NCBI RefSeq assembly: GCF_001424875.1
Contig: NZ_LMCT01000018.1
Location: forward strand, 32,479 to 78,613
From: Kitasatospora sp. Root107
GTDB lineage: Bacteria > Actinomycetota > Actinomycetes > Streptomycetales > Streptomycetaceae
Length of the DNA stretch: 46,135 nt
Reading direction: 5' to 3'
This document shows, one piece after another, positions 1-7,828 of the stretch (positions are counted from its first letter, which is position 1; each line of letters starts with the position of its first letter). The notes below the pieces were generated by a model, which had not been told where the DNA came from, searched no databases, and saw only the letters and a list, made by a program, of their open reading frames with translations. Position numbers and translations under genes: made by a program.

Positions 1-5
1 GGGGC

Positions 6-389
6 ATGCGGATCGGTGAACTGGCTCGGGACACCGGGGTGAGCGAGCGGTCGCTCCGCTACTACGAGACCCAGGGCCTGCTCCGGTCCGAACGCACCCC
101 CGGCGGCCAACGCACCTACGGCGACTGGGCGGTCGACCGGGTGATCCGGATCCAGGCACTCTACGCGGCCGGGCTGAACAGCCGGAAGATCGCCCAACTG
201 CTGCCCTGCATGCGGGACACGGACGGCGGCCCGAGCGAGCGCGCCACCCCGCAACTGGTCGACGAACTCGGCGTCGAACGCGACCGGATCAACCGTCTGA
301 TCGCCGACCTGATCCGCTCCCGCGACGTGCTGGACGAAGTCATCGAGAGCGCCTCGGAGCTGCTCGATGTGGGTCTCGGCGTGGGGTGA
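6..389 (+). CDS. MerR-family transcriptional regulator
   Basis: A 127-residue DNA-binding regulator. The N-terminus reads MRIGELARDTGVSERSLRYY, the classic MerR winged helix-turn-helix, followed by the wing (TPGGQRTYGDWAVDRV) and a helical segment ending in a coiled-coil dimerisation helix (about residues 80-120). MerR proteins bind dyads in over-spaced promoters and remodel them. There is no Cys cluster for metal sensing and no large C-terminal ligand domain, so the effector is not evident. The ATG lies only five bases inside the window, so its ribosome-binding site and promoter cannot be judged. It converges on a tiny ORF on the opposite strand. Confidence 0.9.
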   Translation: MRIGELARDTGVSERSLRYYETQGLLRSERTPGGQRTYGDWAVDRVIRIQALYAAGLNSRKIAQLLPCMRDTDGGPSERATPQLVDELGVERDRINRLIADLIRSRDVLDEVIESASELLDVGLGVG

Positions 390-390
390 G

Positions 391-576
391 TCAGGCCTGT
401 CGACGCGTGCTGAGGCGGGGGCGGCGGGCGGCCCGGGGCCGGCGGTGTTCGTGGCGGGGGAGGGTGGCCAGGCGGTCGGCCTCGTGGCCGGACACGCGCT
501 GCGGGGCGCCGGAGCCGTCGTCCGTCTCGACGTAGAGAGCGGCGAGGGTGGTGGCAAGGAAGGCGAAGTCGCTCAT
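391..576 (-). CDS. small hypothetical protein (61 aa)
   Basis: A short open frame beginning MSDFAFLATTLAALYVETDD and ending in a basic, Arg-rich tail. The in-frame ATG at 576 has an AGAGGA Shine-Dalgarno sequence eight bases upstream, better than the upstream ATG at 627. The first 20 residues are hydrophobic enough for a short membrane-associated helix. It ends one base from the stop of the convergent MerR gene. I do not recognise the family. It could be a chance ORF in GC-rich DNA; the good ribosome-binding site and non-random N-terminus are the only support. Confidence 0.4.
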   Translation of the reverse strand: MSDFAFLATTLAALYVETDDGSGAPQRVSGHEADRLATLPRHEHRRPRAARRPRLSTRRQA

Positions 577-753
577 CAGGGTTTTCCTCTCGGGGTGTTT
601 GGTGCTTCCAGCCTGACCGGCCGTCATGACGGGGGATTTGCCATCGGGTCTCGTCCGGATGCCGAGCAGGGGCGGGCGGGTTAAACCTCGGTGACCGGAG
701 CGGGTCGAGTGTTACCGGGAATGGGCGGCCGGGCGGCGGTGTTGCCGACCGGC

Positions 754-1614
754 ATGACCGACAACGCCCCTGAGGTGCTCCGATACGCCGCATTCACCGC
801 CGACCCGGCGGGCGGCAACCCCGCCGGCGTGGTACTCGACGCCACCGGGCTCGACTCCGCCGACCAGCTCGCGATCGCGGCCGAGCTCGGCTACTCCGAG
901 ACCGCCTTCCTCACCCCGGGTGCGTCCGAACGCAGCTTCGCGGTGCGCTACTTCAGCCCGCTGGCGGAGGTCCCGTTCTGCGGTCACGCCACCGTGGCCA
1001 CCGCCGTCGCACTGGCCGAGCGGATCGGCCCCGGTGAGCTGCTGTTCGAGACCGGAGTCGGTCCCGTCCCGATCGCGGTCACGGCCGGAACCGACGCGCT
1101 GGAGGCGACGCTGACCAGCGTCGAGCCGCACGTCCTGGAGGTTTCGGCAGCCGACGTTGCCGAGGCGCTCGCGCTGCTCGGCTGGTCCGCCACCGAGCTG
1201 GACGCCGCCCTGCCGCCCCGGATCGCGTACGCGGGCGCCCGCCACCTGGTCCTCGCCGCGGCCACCCGCGAGCGGCTGGCCGACCTCGCGTACGACTTCG
1301 ACGGCCTGGCCCGCTTCATGACGGCCCGTGACCTGACCACCCTTCAACTGGTCTGGCGCGAGTCCAAGGACGTCTTCCACGTCCGCGACCCCTTCCCGGT
1401 CGGCGGCGTCATCGAGGACCCGGCCACCGGCGCAGCAGCCGCCGCCTTCGGCGCCTACCTCCGCGACCTCGGTGAGACCACCCCCGACGCCGTCCTGACC
1501 CTCCACCAGGGCCACGACCTCGGGCGGCCGGGGCTCCTCCGCGTCGAGCTCCGCGCGGGCGACCCGCGCATCCGGGTCAGCGGAGCGGCGGTCCGTATCC
1601 CGGCCGTCAGGTAG
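754..1614 (+). CDS. PhzF-family isomerase-like protein
   Basis: A 286-residue protein of the PhzF/diaminopimelate-epimerase fold. It shows the family N-terminus (RYAAFTADPAGGNPAGVVLD), the ELGYSETAFL segment with the conserved Glu used as general acid/base in PhzF, the FCGHATVATA motif, and a second-domain DPATGAAAAAFGAYL motif. Length fits the family (about 260-300 aa). Members isomerise varied substrates, and only a few act in phenazine synthesis; no phenazine genes are nearby, so the substrate is unknown. The ATG at 754 was chosen because conserved sequence starts just after it; the frame extends upstream to 691 without conserved residues. Confidence 0.9.
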   Translation: MTDNAPEVLRYAAFTADPAGGNPAGVVLDATGLDSADQLAIAAELGYSETAFLTPGASERSFAVRYFSPLAEVPFCGHATVATAVALAERIGPGELLFETGVGPVPIAVTAGTDALEATLTSVEPHVLEVSAADVAEALALLGWSATELDAALPPRIAYAGARHLVLAAATRERLADLAYDFDGLARFMTARDLTTLQLVWRESKDVFHVRDPFPVGGVIEDPATGAAAAAFGAYLRDLGETTPDAVLTLHQGHDLGRPGLLRVELRAGDPRIRVSGAAVRIPAVR

Positions 1615-1641
1615 GGCCTGCGGGTACCAGTAGCCCCCTGG

Positions 1642-1699
1642 CTTAGAAAGCGTGTTGGGGGCAACCCCTCACGAGTTCGAAAATCTCGTATCCTCCGCA
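1642..1699 (+). repeat. tRNA-Ser(GGA) 3' fragment, att-like copy 1 (mutated)
   Basis: This reads as the anticodon loop, variable arm (GGGGG-CAA-CCCC), T arm and acceptor 3' strand (ATCCTCC) of a class II tRNA-Ser, with no 5' half before it. It is one of three direct copies (others at 8770 and 11423). This copy is damaged: the loop reads TTAGAAA instead of TTGGAAA, and two extra A residues sit in the T loop (TTCGAAAAT instead of TTCGAAT). tRNA 3' ends are standard tyrosine-integrase attachment sites, so this is probably an attL/attR scar. The intact tRNA gene is not in the window. Confidence 0.8.
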
Positions 1700-1721
1700 C
1701 CCGCCCGCCAGGGCAAACGCG

Positions 1722-1750
1722 AGGCCCCGACTGCACAGCAGTCGGGGCCT
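1722..1750 (+). terminator. hairpin terminator after tRNA-Ser fragment 1
   Basis: A 13-bp perfect stem (AGGCCCCGACTGC) with an ACA loop. Equivalent hairpins follow all three tRNA-Ser fragments, so the terminator appears to have moved or been duplicated with the tRNA 3' end. Confidence 0.75.
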
Positions 1751-1762
1751 TCGTCGTGCCGT

Positions 1763-1781
1763 GGTAGCAGTTTTGGTTGCA
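1763..1781 (+). other. paired arm-type heptamers (GGTAGCA / GGTTGCA)
   Basis: Two heptamers, GGTAGCA (1763-1769) and GGTTGCA (1775-1781), in direct orientation with a 12-bp period, about 65 bp to the right of tRNA-Ser fragment 1. The same arrangement recurs beside the other copies. It has the layout of arm-type binding sites of a tyrosine integrase. The matching partner is at 11308-11326. Confidence 0.5.
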
Positions 1782-1844
1782 TTCACCCCTGTACAGCGGC
1801 ATCCGAGTGCCTGTGCACCTTCTTCGGCCCGCGGCAGGCAGCGC

Positions 1845-2440
1845 TTACGGAGCAGGGCGCCACAGCTTGATCAGATACTCAGCCTTCTTGTGGCCGTAGA
1901 CCGCGACAAAGGCGCCATGAAGGCGACCGCCTCCGCTGCGGCACCTGCGGCTCCCGACAGCCCCCACGTGCTCGTCCTCGGAGGCGGTGCAGTAGGCGTT
2001 GACGGCGACCTCCGACTGGGCTTCGCCGAGTGCGGGGTCCTCGCCGAGGTGCACGGTGGCCTCGGCGACGTAGTACAGCTGACGGGGCAGCGGGAAAGTC
2101 ATGATGCCGCCGAAGCCGTCGAGGTCGTCCAACTCGACTACTGTGCGGGCGTGTTCTGCTCGCTGAATGGCGGTTCGGGTGGCCTCGCCGCCTTGGCGAG
2201 TTTGGACCGGACGCGCTCTTGCAGGCCGGGGACGGGGCGGCTGTGGCGGCCGGTCTCCAGCATTCAGCGCAGGGTCTGGATGTTCACCCCGGCCGCCTCG
2301 GCGACCTGCCCGGAGCGCAGGCCCTCCCCGCTCACGGTCGGCCGCCCTTGGTCCCGGGCATGCAGGGCGTCCAGCACCTTGTAGTGCGCCGGGTCGACCT
2401 CGATTATCCGATGCGACGATGTTGCGTCAGCTCATGTCGC
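1845..2440 (-). pseudogene. decayed regulator-like gene remnant(s)
   Basis: Reading leftward there is an open stretch containing LRSGQVAEAAGVNIQTLR, which resembles the start of a MerR-type helix-turn-helix. An in-frame TGA follows at 2264-2266. The frame then continues MLETGRHSRPVPGLQERVR. Near 2190 the readable frame shifts, and it goes on as ELDDLDGFGGIMTFPLPRQL down to a stop at 1845. The pieces look like one or two broken regulatory genes, not an expressed protein. The 95-residue frame starting at 2132 could still be translated, but its start has no family logic. The remnant lies just inside the first att-like copy, where decayed cargo is expected. Confidence 0.4.
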
Positions 2441-2442
2441 CG

Positions 2443-3513
2443 TCACAGCCGCCCGGTGGCCACTCCCATGGTGTCGCCGGCGCCGACGGCGATGGGGGTC
2501 ACCGCGTCGGTCGCCGTGTCGATCGCGAACACCGTCCCCTGGGCTGTCCCGTGGCCGTAGGAGCCGACCACGTAGGCGCTCTTTCCGTCGGGGGTGACGG
2601 CCACCTCGGAAGGAAGGAAGTACCGGCCCGGCCCGTTGGTCGGCAGGGCGTCGCCGATGGGGATGGTCTTGGTGACCGTGCCGGTGGCGGTGTTGATCAC
2701 CGACACCTTGCCCTGCTTGGCCTTGTTGTCGACGCCGACGACGTAGGCCCGGCTGCCGTTGGGGCTGATCGCTACCCCACCCGTGCCGGCACCCGGGATA
2801 GTGTGGACGATCTTCCGCTTCGCGAGGCTGATCACCGAGACGGTCCCGCTGTTCCCGGTCACGTAGAGGCGCTTGCCGTCGGGGGTGACCGCCATGCCGT
2901 TGGCCGACTCGTCGAGCTGGATGGCGGCGATGACCTGGTCGTTGGTGGTGTTGATCACGGACAGCCCGCCCTTGTCGCCGGTCACGTAGAGGCGCTTGCC
3001 GTTGGGACTGATCACCACCTGGTGGGGCCTGCTGATCTTGATGGTGTCGGAGACCTGGTTGGTGGCGGTGTCGATCACCGACACCTTGTCCCCGTGGAAG
3101 GGGTTCTGGACGGCCACGTAGGCGTGCTTGCCGTTGGGGGCGATCGCTTCCCCGTAGAGGATGTCGGGGGAGAGTTCGCTCTTGTCGTAGGGGATGTTCG
3201 TGACGGTCTTCTTGGCGATGTTGACCGCCGACACGTACTTGAAGGCGTTGGTCACGTAGAGACTGGCGCCGTCGGGGGTGACCGCCACATGGTCGGGGCC
3301 GCCGCCGACGGCGGTGGTCCCGAGCCCTTGGACGGTGTTGGTCGTCGTGTCGATCACGTACACGTGGCCGTCGAGGCTGGTGACGTAGGCGTAGACCTGC
3401 CGGTGCGGCTTCGGCGGGGCGGCTGTGGCAGGCGCGGGTGCCAGGAGTGCCAGCCCTGACGCGATGGCCACCGCGGTGATGGTTCGCCGTACAGCGGATC
3501 GCTGAAAGTGCAC
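2443..3513 (-). CDS. secreted YVTN/YncE-type beta-propeller protein
   Basis: A 356-residue exported protein. The N-terminus is a signal peptide: basic MHFQRSAVRR, a hydrophobic stretch, and an AxA-type cleavage region near residue 32. The rest is a series of about 40-residue repeats with the pattern DG(K/A)xLYVTN or PNGKRLYVTG followed by VSVIDTATN, typical of seven-bladed YVTN propellers. The family (YncE, surface-layer propellers) binds ligands or DNA or acts extracellularly; no catalytic residues are expected. The GTG start has a GGAGG sequence five bases upstream. It stands alone between gene remnants and an IS end, inside the tRNA-Ser-bounded zone. Confidence 0.85.
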   Translation of the reverse strand: MHFQRSAVRRTITAVAIASGLALLAPAPATAAPPKPHRQVYAYVTSLDGHVYVIDTTTNTVQGLGTTAVGGGPDHVAVTPDGASLYVTNAFKYVSAVNIAKKTVTNIPYDKSELSPDILYGEAIAPNGKHAYVAVQNPFHGDKVSVIDTATNQVSDTIKISRPHQVVISPNGKRLYVTGDKGGLSVINTTNDQVIAAIQLDESANGMAVTPDGKRLYVTGNSGTVSVISLAKRKIVHTIPGAGTGGVAISPNGSRAYVVGVDNKAKQGKVSVINTATGTVTKTIPIGDALPTNGPGRYFLPSEVAVTPDGKSAYVVGSYGHGTAQGTVFAIDTATDAVTPIAVGAGDTMGVATGRL

Positions 3514-3640
3514 GTGGACCTCCGGATCGAGGTGATGGTCTCTCTTGCCATCCGGTGTACCGCCGCGACTGACTGGCCGTCAGCGGATCTGTACGTCAAT
3601 CACCTGGAAGAGTGCCGGCCTGGCTCTGTCTGTGAGAACG

Positions 3641-5037
3641 GGTTCTGGCTCAACTTCCGTGAGCTGCACACGCTGCGTGACGGGTGACTGTGCCTCAGGC
3701 CGTCCCGGAAATCGATTGGCCAGCCGCTGCCGAGCTGCGATGATGCCTCCGTTTCCCAGACGGAGGACATTTGTTCGTTTTCGTGTGCGGGAGGTGCGGC
3801 GCTGAGCTGACCATTCCGCTGTCCCAAGTCACCCTGCCGGTCCACGCCCATCAGAAGTACGGGAACGGGATTCAGCTCCCAGTGCTCATGGAGTCGGGCA
3901 CCTTCGCCGTGGACTCGGAGCCCTGGGGACCGCCGTGGCGGACGTGGGAAGAGATCCATCCGAACGAGGCGGCCGCCCGAGGTGTCTACGCGCAGGTCTA
4001 CGCCCTGTCCGACGGCGCGCCGGGCGCGATCGTCATCGCGCCCGGCGACGCCCGCCGAACCGTGCTGATCCCGGAGAATCGCGGGGGCGGCTACTGTTGC
4101 GGCCTTGACGGGGCCGACGGCCCCAACGTGGCCTGCGTGGAGTGTGCCCTGCCCGTGGCGAGCCGGATCGACGACTGCTCGCTCTGGCAGGCGATGTGGC
4201 TCGCCCCGAACGCCGTGCGCCGTCTCCCCGTCGACGGCGTCGACGCCGAACCGCTCTCCTGGACGGACCTGATGACGGAGGGGAAGGGCACACCCCCCTT
4301 CGAACCAATCGCCGCATGGGGGTCGCGGACGGGTGCGGGTCATTGGTCGAACTACTGGTGGTCGTGGAGCCCGCAGTGGGAGGCGGCAGCAGGCCGGGCG
4401 CTCGCTCACCTGCTGGTGGCCTCGGAGGCCCGGCCGGTAGTCGTCCCGGACGGCTTGGTCGGGGAGGTGTTCCAACGCGCGCTCGACACCCTGCTGCCCG
4501 CCGGTCCGCTGGCGCGGCGCGCCGTCCTGGCCGGACCGGGACAGCCTTCTCCCCACAGGAGTACCGACATCCTCCTTGTGCCGACCCATCCACAGACGGG
4601 GCAGGTCTGGGGCCCGGCCGACCCGGCGGCGTATCTGGTGCCACTGCCGTTCGGGGTGTGGCTGTGGATGGTCTCCCCTGAGCCGAACCCGCCCGTTCCC
4701 ACGTCGGGCAGCCTGCCCGACGGCGTCCTCCGCGACGACTTCGACACGCCGGCGCTGCTCCCTGGCCGACTGTTCTGGGCTGACCGGGGAGTGTTCCAAC
4801 ACACCCTGGTCCGGCTGCCTGCCGTCCGCAAGCCGTGGCTGCGCGAGCTCCTCGCCGACCTCCCACAGCACAATCGCGCGGGCCTCCTCTAGCCTGCGAC
4901 CCGGTCACTGGCCGGCCGGGCCGGCTCCTGCCGAGTCGAGTCGTAGGCGAAGGCGCGGTCCAGGTAGGGGCTGACGAGCGGATCGGGAGCCCATTCGCCA
5001 CTCGTCGTCTCCTCTCCACGGAAGTTGAGCCAGAACC
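3641..5037 (+). mobile_element. IS-ended cassette carrying a passenger gene, no transposase
   Basis: The left end GGTTCTGGCTCAACTTCCGT (3641-3660) and its inverted copy at 5016-5037 bracket 1.4 kb whose only gene is the ORF at 3771-4892. The first 42 bp of the left end match the left end of the adjoining ISL3-type element (5043 onward) with about five mismatches. AGAACG is found on both outer sides (3635-3640 and 5038-5043), although the right copy overlaps the next IS end. This is the structure expected of a non-autonomous mobile insertion cassette that could be moved in trans. Two independent IS insertions flanking an ordinary gene is the alternative. Confidence 0.6.
3771..4892 (+). CDS. 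hypothetical protein with N-terminal CxxC (cassette cargo)
   Basis: A 373-residue soluble protein starting MFVFVCGRCGAELTIPLSQV. The TTG start is preceded by GGAGG four to five bases upstream. Cys6 and Cys9 form a CxxC, and a second Cys-rich patch (YCCGLDGADGPNVACVEC) could complete a zinc site. The rest is rich in Trp and Pro (WGPPWRTWEE, WSNYWWSWSPQW) with a proposed helical segment around AAAGRALAHLL. I recall similar stand-alone proteins in many Streptomyces but know no function. It lies wholly between inverted IS ends, so it may be mobile cargo. No frameshift or stop is seen, and it looks functional, unlike the neighbouring transposase. Confidence 0.75.
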   Translation: MFVFVCGRCGAELTIPLSQVTLPVHAHQKYGNGIQLPVLMESGTFAVDSEPWGPPWRTWEEIHPNEAAARGVYAQVYALSDGAPGAIVIAPGDARRTVLIPENRGGGYCCGLDGADGPNVACVECALPVASRIDDCSLWQAMWLAPNAVRRLPVDGVDAEPLSWTDLMTEGKGTPPFEPIAAWGSRTGAGHWSNYWWSWSPQWEAAAGRALAHLLVASEARPVVVPDGLVGEVFQRALDTLLPAGPLARRAVLAGPGQPSPHRSTDILLVPTHPQTGQVWGPADPAAYLVPLPFGVWLWMVSPEPNPPVPTSGSLPDGVLRDDFDTPALLPGRLFWADRGVFQHTLVRLPAVRKPWLRELLADLPQHNRAGLL

Positions 5038-5064
5038 AGAACGGTTCTGGCTCAACTTCCGTGG
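5016..5064. repeat. abutted inverted IS ends (IR-5 bp-IR)
   Basis: The 22-bp right end of the cassette (5016-5037) and the left end of the transposase-bearing element (5043-5064) face each other as a perfect inverted repeat separated by AGAAC. This resembles the junction of an IS circle or tandem dimer. It could equally come from insertion of one element right at the tip of the other. Confidence 0.7.
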
Positions 5065-6770
5065 TCTGCGCACGGTGTGTGACGATGTGGCCGTGCGGTT
5101 GGCGTAGGCAAGTTGCCTGAAATTCGCCCGTGACCGGGTAGTGATGGCTGACAGTGCGGGACTGTGGATGATCTGGTGCCCCGGTTGGAGGGGTTGCTGT
5201 TCCCGTCGGTCTCGGGTGTCGCGGTGCTGTCGGTCGACGTGGACCTCAAGTCGGTGAACGTGAGGGTGAAGTCCTCGGCAACTGGTGACAGTTGCCCGGG
5301 GTGTGAGAACTGGTCGACCCGTGTTCACAGCTCCTACCTGCGGTTTCCTGTCGACGGGCCGGTTGGGGGAAGACGGGTCCGGTTGAGCCTGCGTGTGTGG
5401 CGCTTCGTATGCGTCAACTCGTCGTGCGGGCGGCGGACGTTCGTCGAGCAGATCGAAGGGCTGACGCGGCGTCACGGTCGGTGGACCGAGCGGCTGCGGT
5501 CGACGCTCGCCGCGGTCGGTCTGGCGATGGCCGGGCGGGCCGGTGCCCGACTGGCAGAGGTGTTCGGGGTGTCGGTGAGTCGCAGCACGGTGTTGCGGCT
5601 GGTCGAGGGACTTCCCGACCCGGAGTCGCCGGTCCCTCGGGTGGTGGGCGTCGATGAGTACGCGACGCGCAAGGGCCGTGCTTACGGGACGGTGCTGGTC
5701 GACGTCGAGACCCGTCGGCCGGTGGACATGCTGCCCGATCGGGAGGCGTCGAGCCTGGCGGCCTGGCTGGCCGAGCGCCCGGAGGCCGAGGTCGTCTGCC
5801 GCGACCGCGCTCCGTTCTTCGCGGAAGGTGCAACCGCCGGAGCGCCCCAGGCTGTGCAGGTCGCGGATCGCTGGCACCTTGGCACAACCTCAGCGAGGCA
5901 GCCGAGCGGGCCGTCGCTCGCCACCGGGAATGTCTTCGTGCGGCAACTCTGCTATCTGGCAGGGAGGTTGAAACCAGACACCCTCCGGCGGAGGGGCCCG
6001 TGGACCCCTGGCCGACGGGCCACCGGTTCGCCGACCGCACCCGAGCCCGGCACGCCACCGTGCACGCGCTGCTGGCCGCGGGCCACAGCCGACGAGCTGT
6101 CCAACGGCAACTCGGCATGACTTACCGAACGGTCAAGCTAATGGCCGACACCGCGAATCCGGAGGAACTCTTCCGGGGCCAGTGGCAGAACCGACCGTCC
6201 GTTCTCGACGAGTACAGGCCCTACCTGGATGACCGTGGCACGAGGGCTGCACCAACGCCTGGAAACTCTGGGAAGAGATCGTCCCGCTCGGTTACAAGGG
6301 CAGCTACCAGCGCGTCGGCGCCTACCTGCGGCAGAAGCGGACCTCCCCACGGCCTGTGACCGCGCAGCCGCCGTCGCCCCGCACCGTCGCCGGCTGGATC
6401 CTCCGACGGCCCACGGCGCTGTCCGAAGCCGAAGAGCTCCAGCTCAAGAACGTCCTGGCTCACTGCCCCGAGCTCGGCGCCCTGACTCGACACGTCCGCT
6501 CCTTCGCGGTAATGCTGACGGAACGCCAGGGCGAACGGCTCCCGGAATGGCTCGACGCGGTCCGCCAGGACGACCTGCCCAGCCTCCACAGCCTTGCCAC
6601 CGGCATCGACCGCGATCGTGATGCCGTCACGGCTGGCCTCACCCTGCCCTGGAACTCCGGCGTCGTCGAAGGCCATGTCAACCGGATCAAGATGCTCAAG
6701 CGCCAGATGTTCGGCCGAGCCGGCTTCGCTCTCCTCCGCAAGCACGTCCTGCTCTACTCATAGGACATCG
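5043..6770 (+). mobile_element. ISL3-family insertion sequence, right end missing
   Basis: The left inverted repeat is at 5043-5064 and the (broken) transposase occupies 5164-6763. I find no inverted copy of the end between the transposase stop and the next gene at 6812, so the right end appears lost. The element is then immobile in its present form. The right boundary given is approximate. Confidence 0.65.
5164..6763 (+). pseudogene. ISL3-family transposase, two frameshifts
   Basis: The coding sequence starts at GTG 5164 and reads through an N-terminal zinc ribbon (CPGC near the start, then VCVNSSCGRR), an HTH region and the first catalytic Asp in VVGVDEYATRKGRAYG. At about 5880 (TGGCACCTTGGCAC, expected CTT-TGG-CAC) one T is missing and the frame shifts. 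At about 6236 (GACCGTGGCACGAGG, expected CGT-TGG-CAC) a second T is missing. The last third, ending WNSGVVEGHVNRIKMLKRQM, carries the catalytic Glu. Correcting both bases gives a continuous protein of about 530 aa, longer than a compact ISL3 transposase and consistent with the actinobacterial group. It is inactive as written. Confidence 0.85.
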
Positions 6771-6811
6771 CCTTCTGATGGCTTCCAAACACTTCGCGGG
6801 GCAGACCGGGC

Positions 6812-7234
6812 TCAGGCTGCCATGAAGCGGCCCAGTTCGCGCGACTTGGCCTGGAGGGCGGTCGCCCAAGCTTCCTCACGCGGAGCCGCTGGCACCTGAA
6901 CATCCTTGCGGCTGTCGTTCTCAGCGAAGCCCGCTGGCTGCCAGTTCACCTCGATGCTTGCCCTCTCTGCCAGGACCAGCACCGTAGCGACGAAGCCCTC
7001 GGACAGGGCAACCATGACGGCGTGACTTGTTCTCCGGTGCCATACGAGCAGGGCGTCGACGAACTCTTTGAACACGATGGGGTCGATCTGGCACTCGTCA
7101 GCCTGCATGGGGCCGATGCCGGATGGCAGACCCAGTTCGGCTTGGTAGACGCTTACCTGGGTCATGAACAGCCGGGACGCCCCGTTCGACGGGTTCCACA
7201 GGGTCTCGTCACCTATGTCGTAGTACTGGCTCAA
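6812..7234 (-). CDS. hypothetical protein, second gene of a two-gene unit
   Basis: A 140-residue acidic to neutral protein starting MSQYYDIGDETLWNPSNGAS. It resembles a small Streptomyces family I have seen annotated only as a DUF (possibly DUF6086; I cannot confirm the number). The middle, ALLVWHRRTSHAVMVALSEG, is amphipathic and helical. No catalytic motif or membrane segment is visible. Its ATG overlaps the stop of the upstream gene (ATGA, 7231-7234), so the two are very likely translationally coupled and functionally linked. The gene begins next to the truncated right side of the ISL3 element, which may have inserted close to its 3' end. Confidence 0.7.
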   Translation of the reverse strand: MSQYYDIGDETLWNPSNGASRLFMTQVSVYQAELGLPSGIGPMQADECQIDPIVFKEFVDALLVWHRRTSHAVMVALSEGFVATVLVLAERASIEVNWQPAGFAENDSRKDVQVPAAPREEAWATALQAKSRELGRFMAA

Positions 7235-7632
7235 TGCAGTCCCTCCATGCCGGTCTCGCTACGTCCCAGAGTGGATCGCACCCGCGCCCGGACTGCCGTC
7301 GCGATGGCCTTTGCCGCAGCCTTGATCGCGTCGCTGGAGACGCCGATGGCCACAGCGACTGCAATCGATGCAACAACACTCTCCGCGCTGTACTCGCTCC
7401 GGTAGCCGCGGGCGTTCTTCGGAAGCGCGAAATCGATGTCGACCCCGTCCCGCCGCAGGGTCTTGATCAGCCCCGCAATGTCCTCGCGGTAGGCGGCCGC
7501 ACCATCGACGGTCTCGTCGGGTAGCAGGTACAGGCGCCCCGCGAGCACGGGCACCTGAAGTTGCTCGGCCACCAGTCGCTCCCCGGCCGACCACTCCCGC
7601 GCCTGCCCCGGCGACGTTTCCTGAAGGGCCAT
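7231..7632 (-). CDS. hypothetical protein with C-terminal hydrophobic helix
   Basis: A 133-residue protein. The first 75 residues look like a small alpha/beta domain (GERLVAEQLQVPVLAGRLYL, then LIKTLRRDGVDIDFALP). The C-terminal half has a long Ala/Val/Ile-rich segment (SVVASIAVAVAIGVSSDAIK) and a basic tail, so it may be a membrane-touching or oligomerising helix. I do not recognise the family. The stop overlaps the ATG of the next gene by four bases. The divergent Cys-rich gene at 7829 shares the upstream region. The small soluble-plus-hydrophobic design could suit an accessory, toxin-like or membrane-linked role, but nothing proves that. Confidence 0.65.
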   Translation of the reverse strand: MALQETSPGQAREWSAGERLVAEQLQVPVLAGRLYLLPDETVDGAAAYREDIAGLIKTLRRDGVDIDFALPKNARGYRSEYSAESVVASIAVAVAIGVSSDAIKAAAKAIATAVRARVRSTLGRSETGMEGLH

Positions 7633-7828
7633 TTTGGACGCGCTCCCCTCGGTCAGCCCGGCGGAATGGGCGCCGCCGGCCGTTCATGCCTGCCTCACCA
7701 ACCTACCGGCTCGGGCAGACGCAGCGCTGTTCCTCGAAGGGAGGTTGGCTCAGCGCTGGTTTGCGAGAGTCACGTGGTGAGCAGGATCGCTCCGGTCCCG
7801 TGCCGCACGTTCTCGTGAGAGGTGCCTT

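Noticed and set aside
754..1614. A phenazine cluster, suggested by the PhzF-like protein
   Set aside because: No other phz-type genes are present, and PhzF-family proteins are widespread with other roles.
1621..1700. Possible complete tRNA-Ser gene at any of the three fragments
   Set aside because: No 5' acceptor strand, D arm or 5' anticodon stem lies before any copy, so none can fold as a tRNA.
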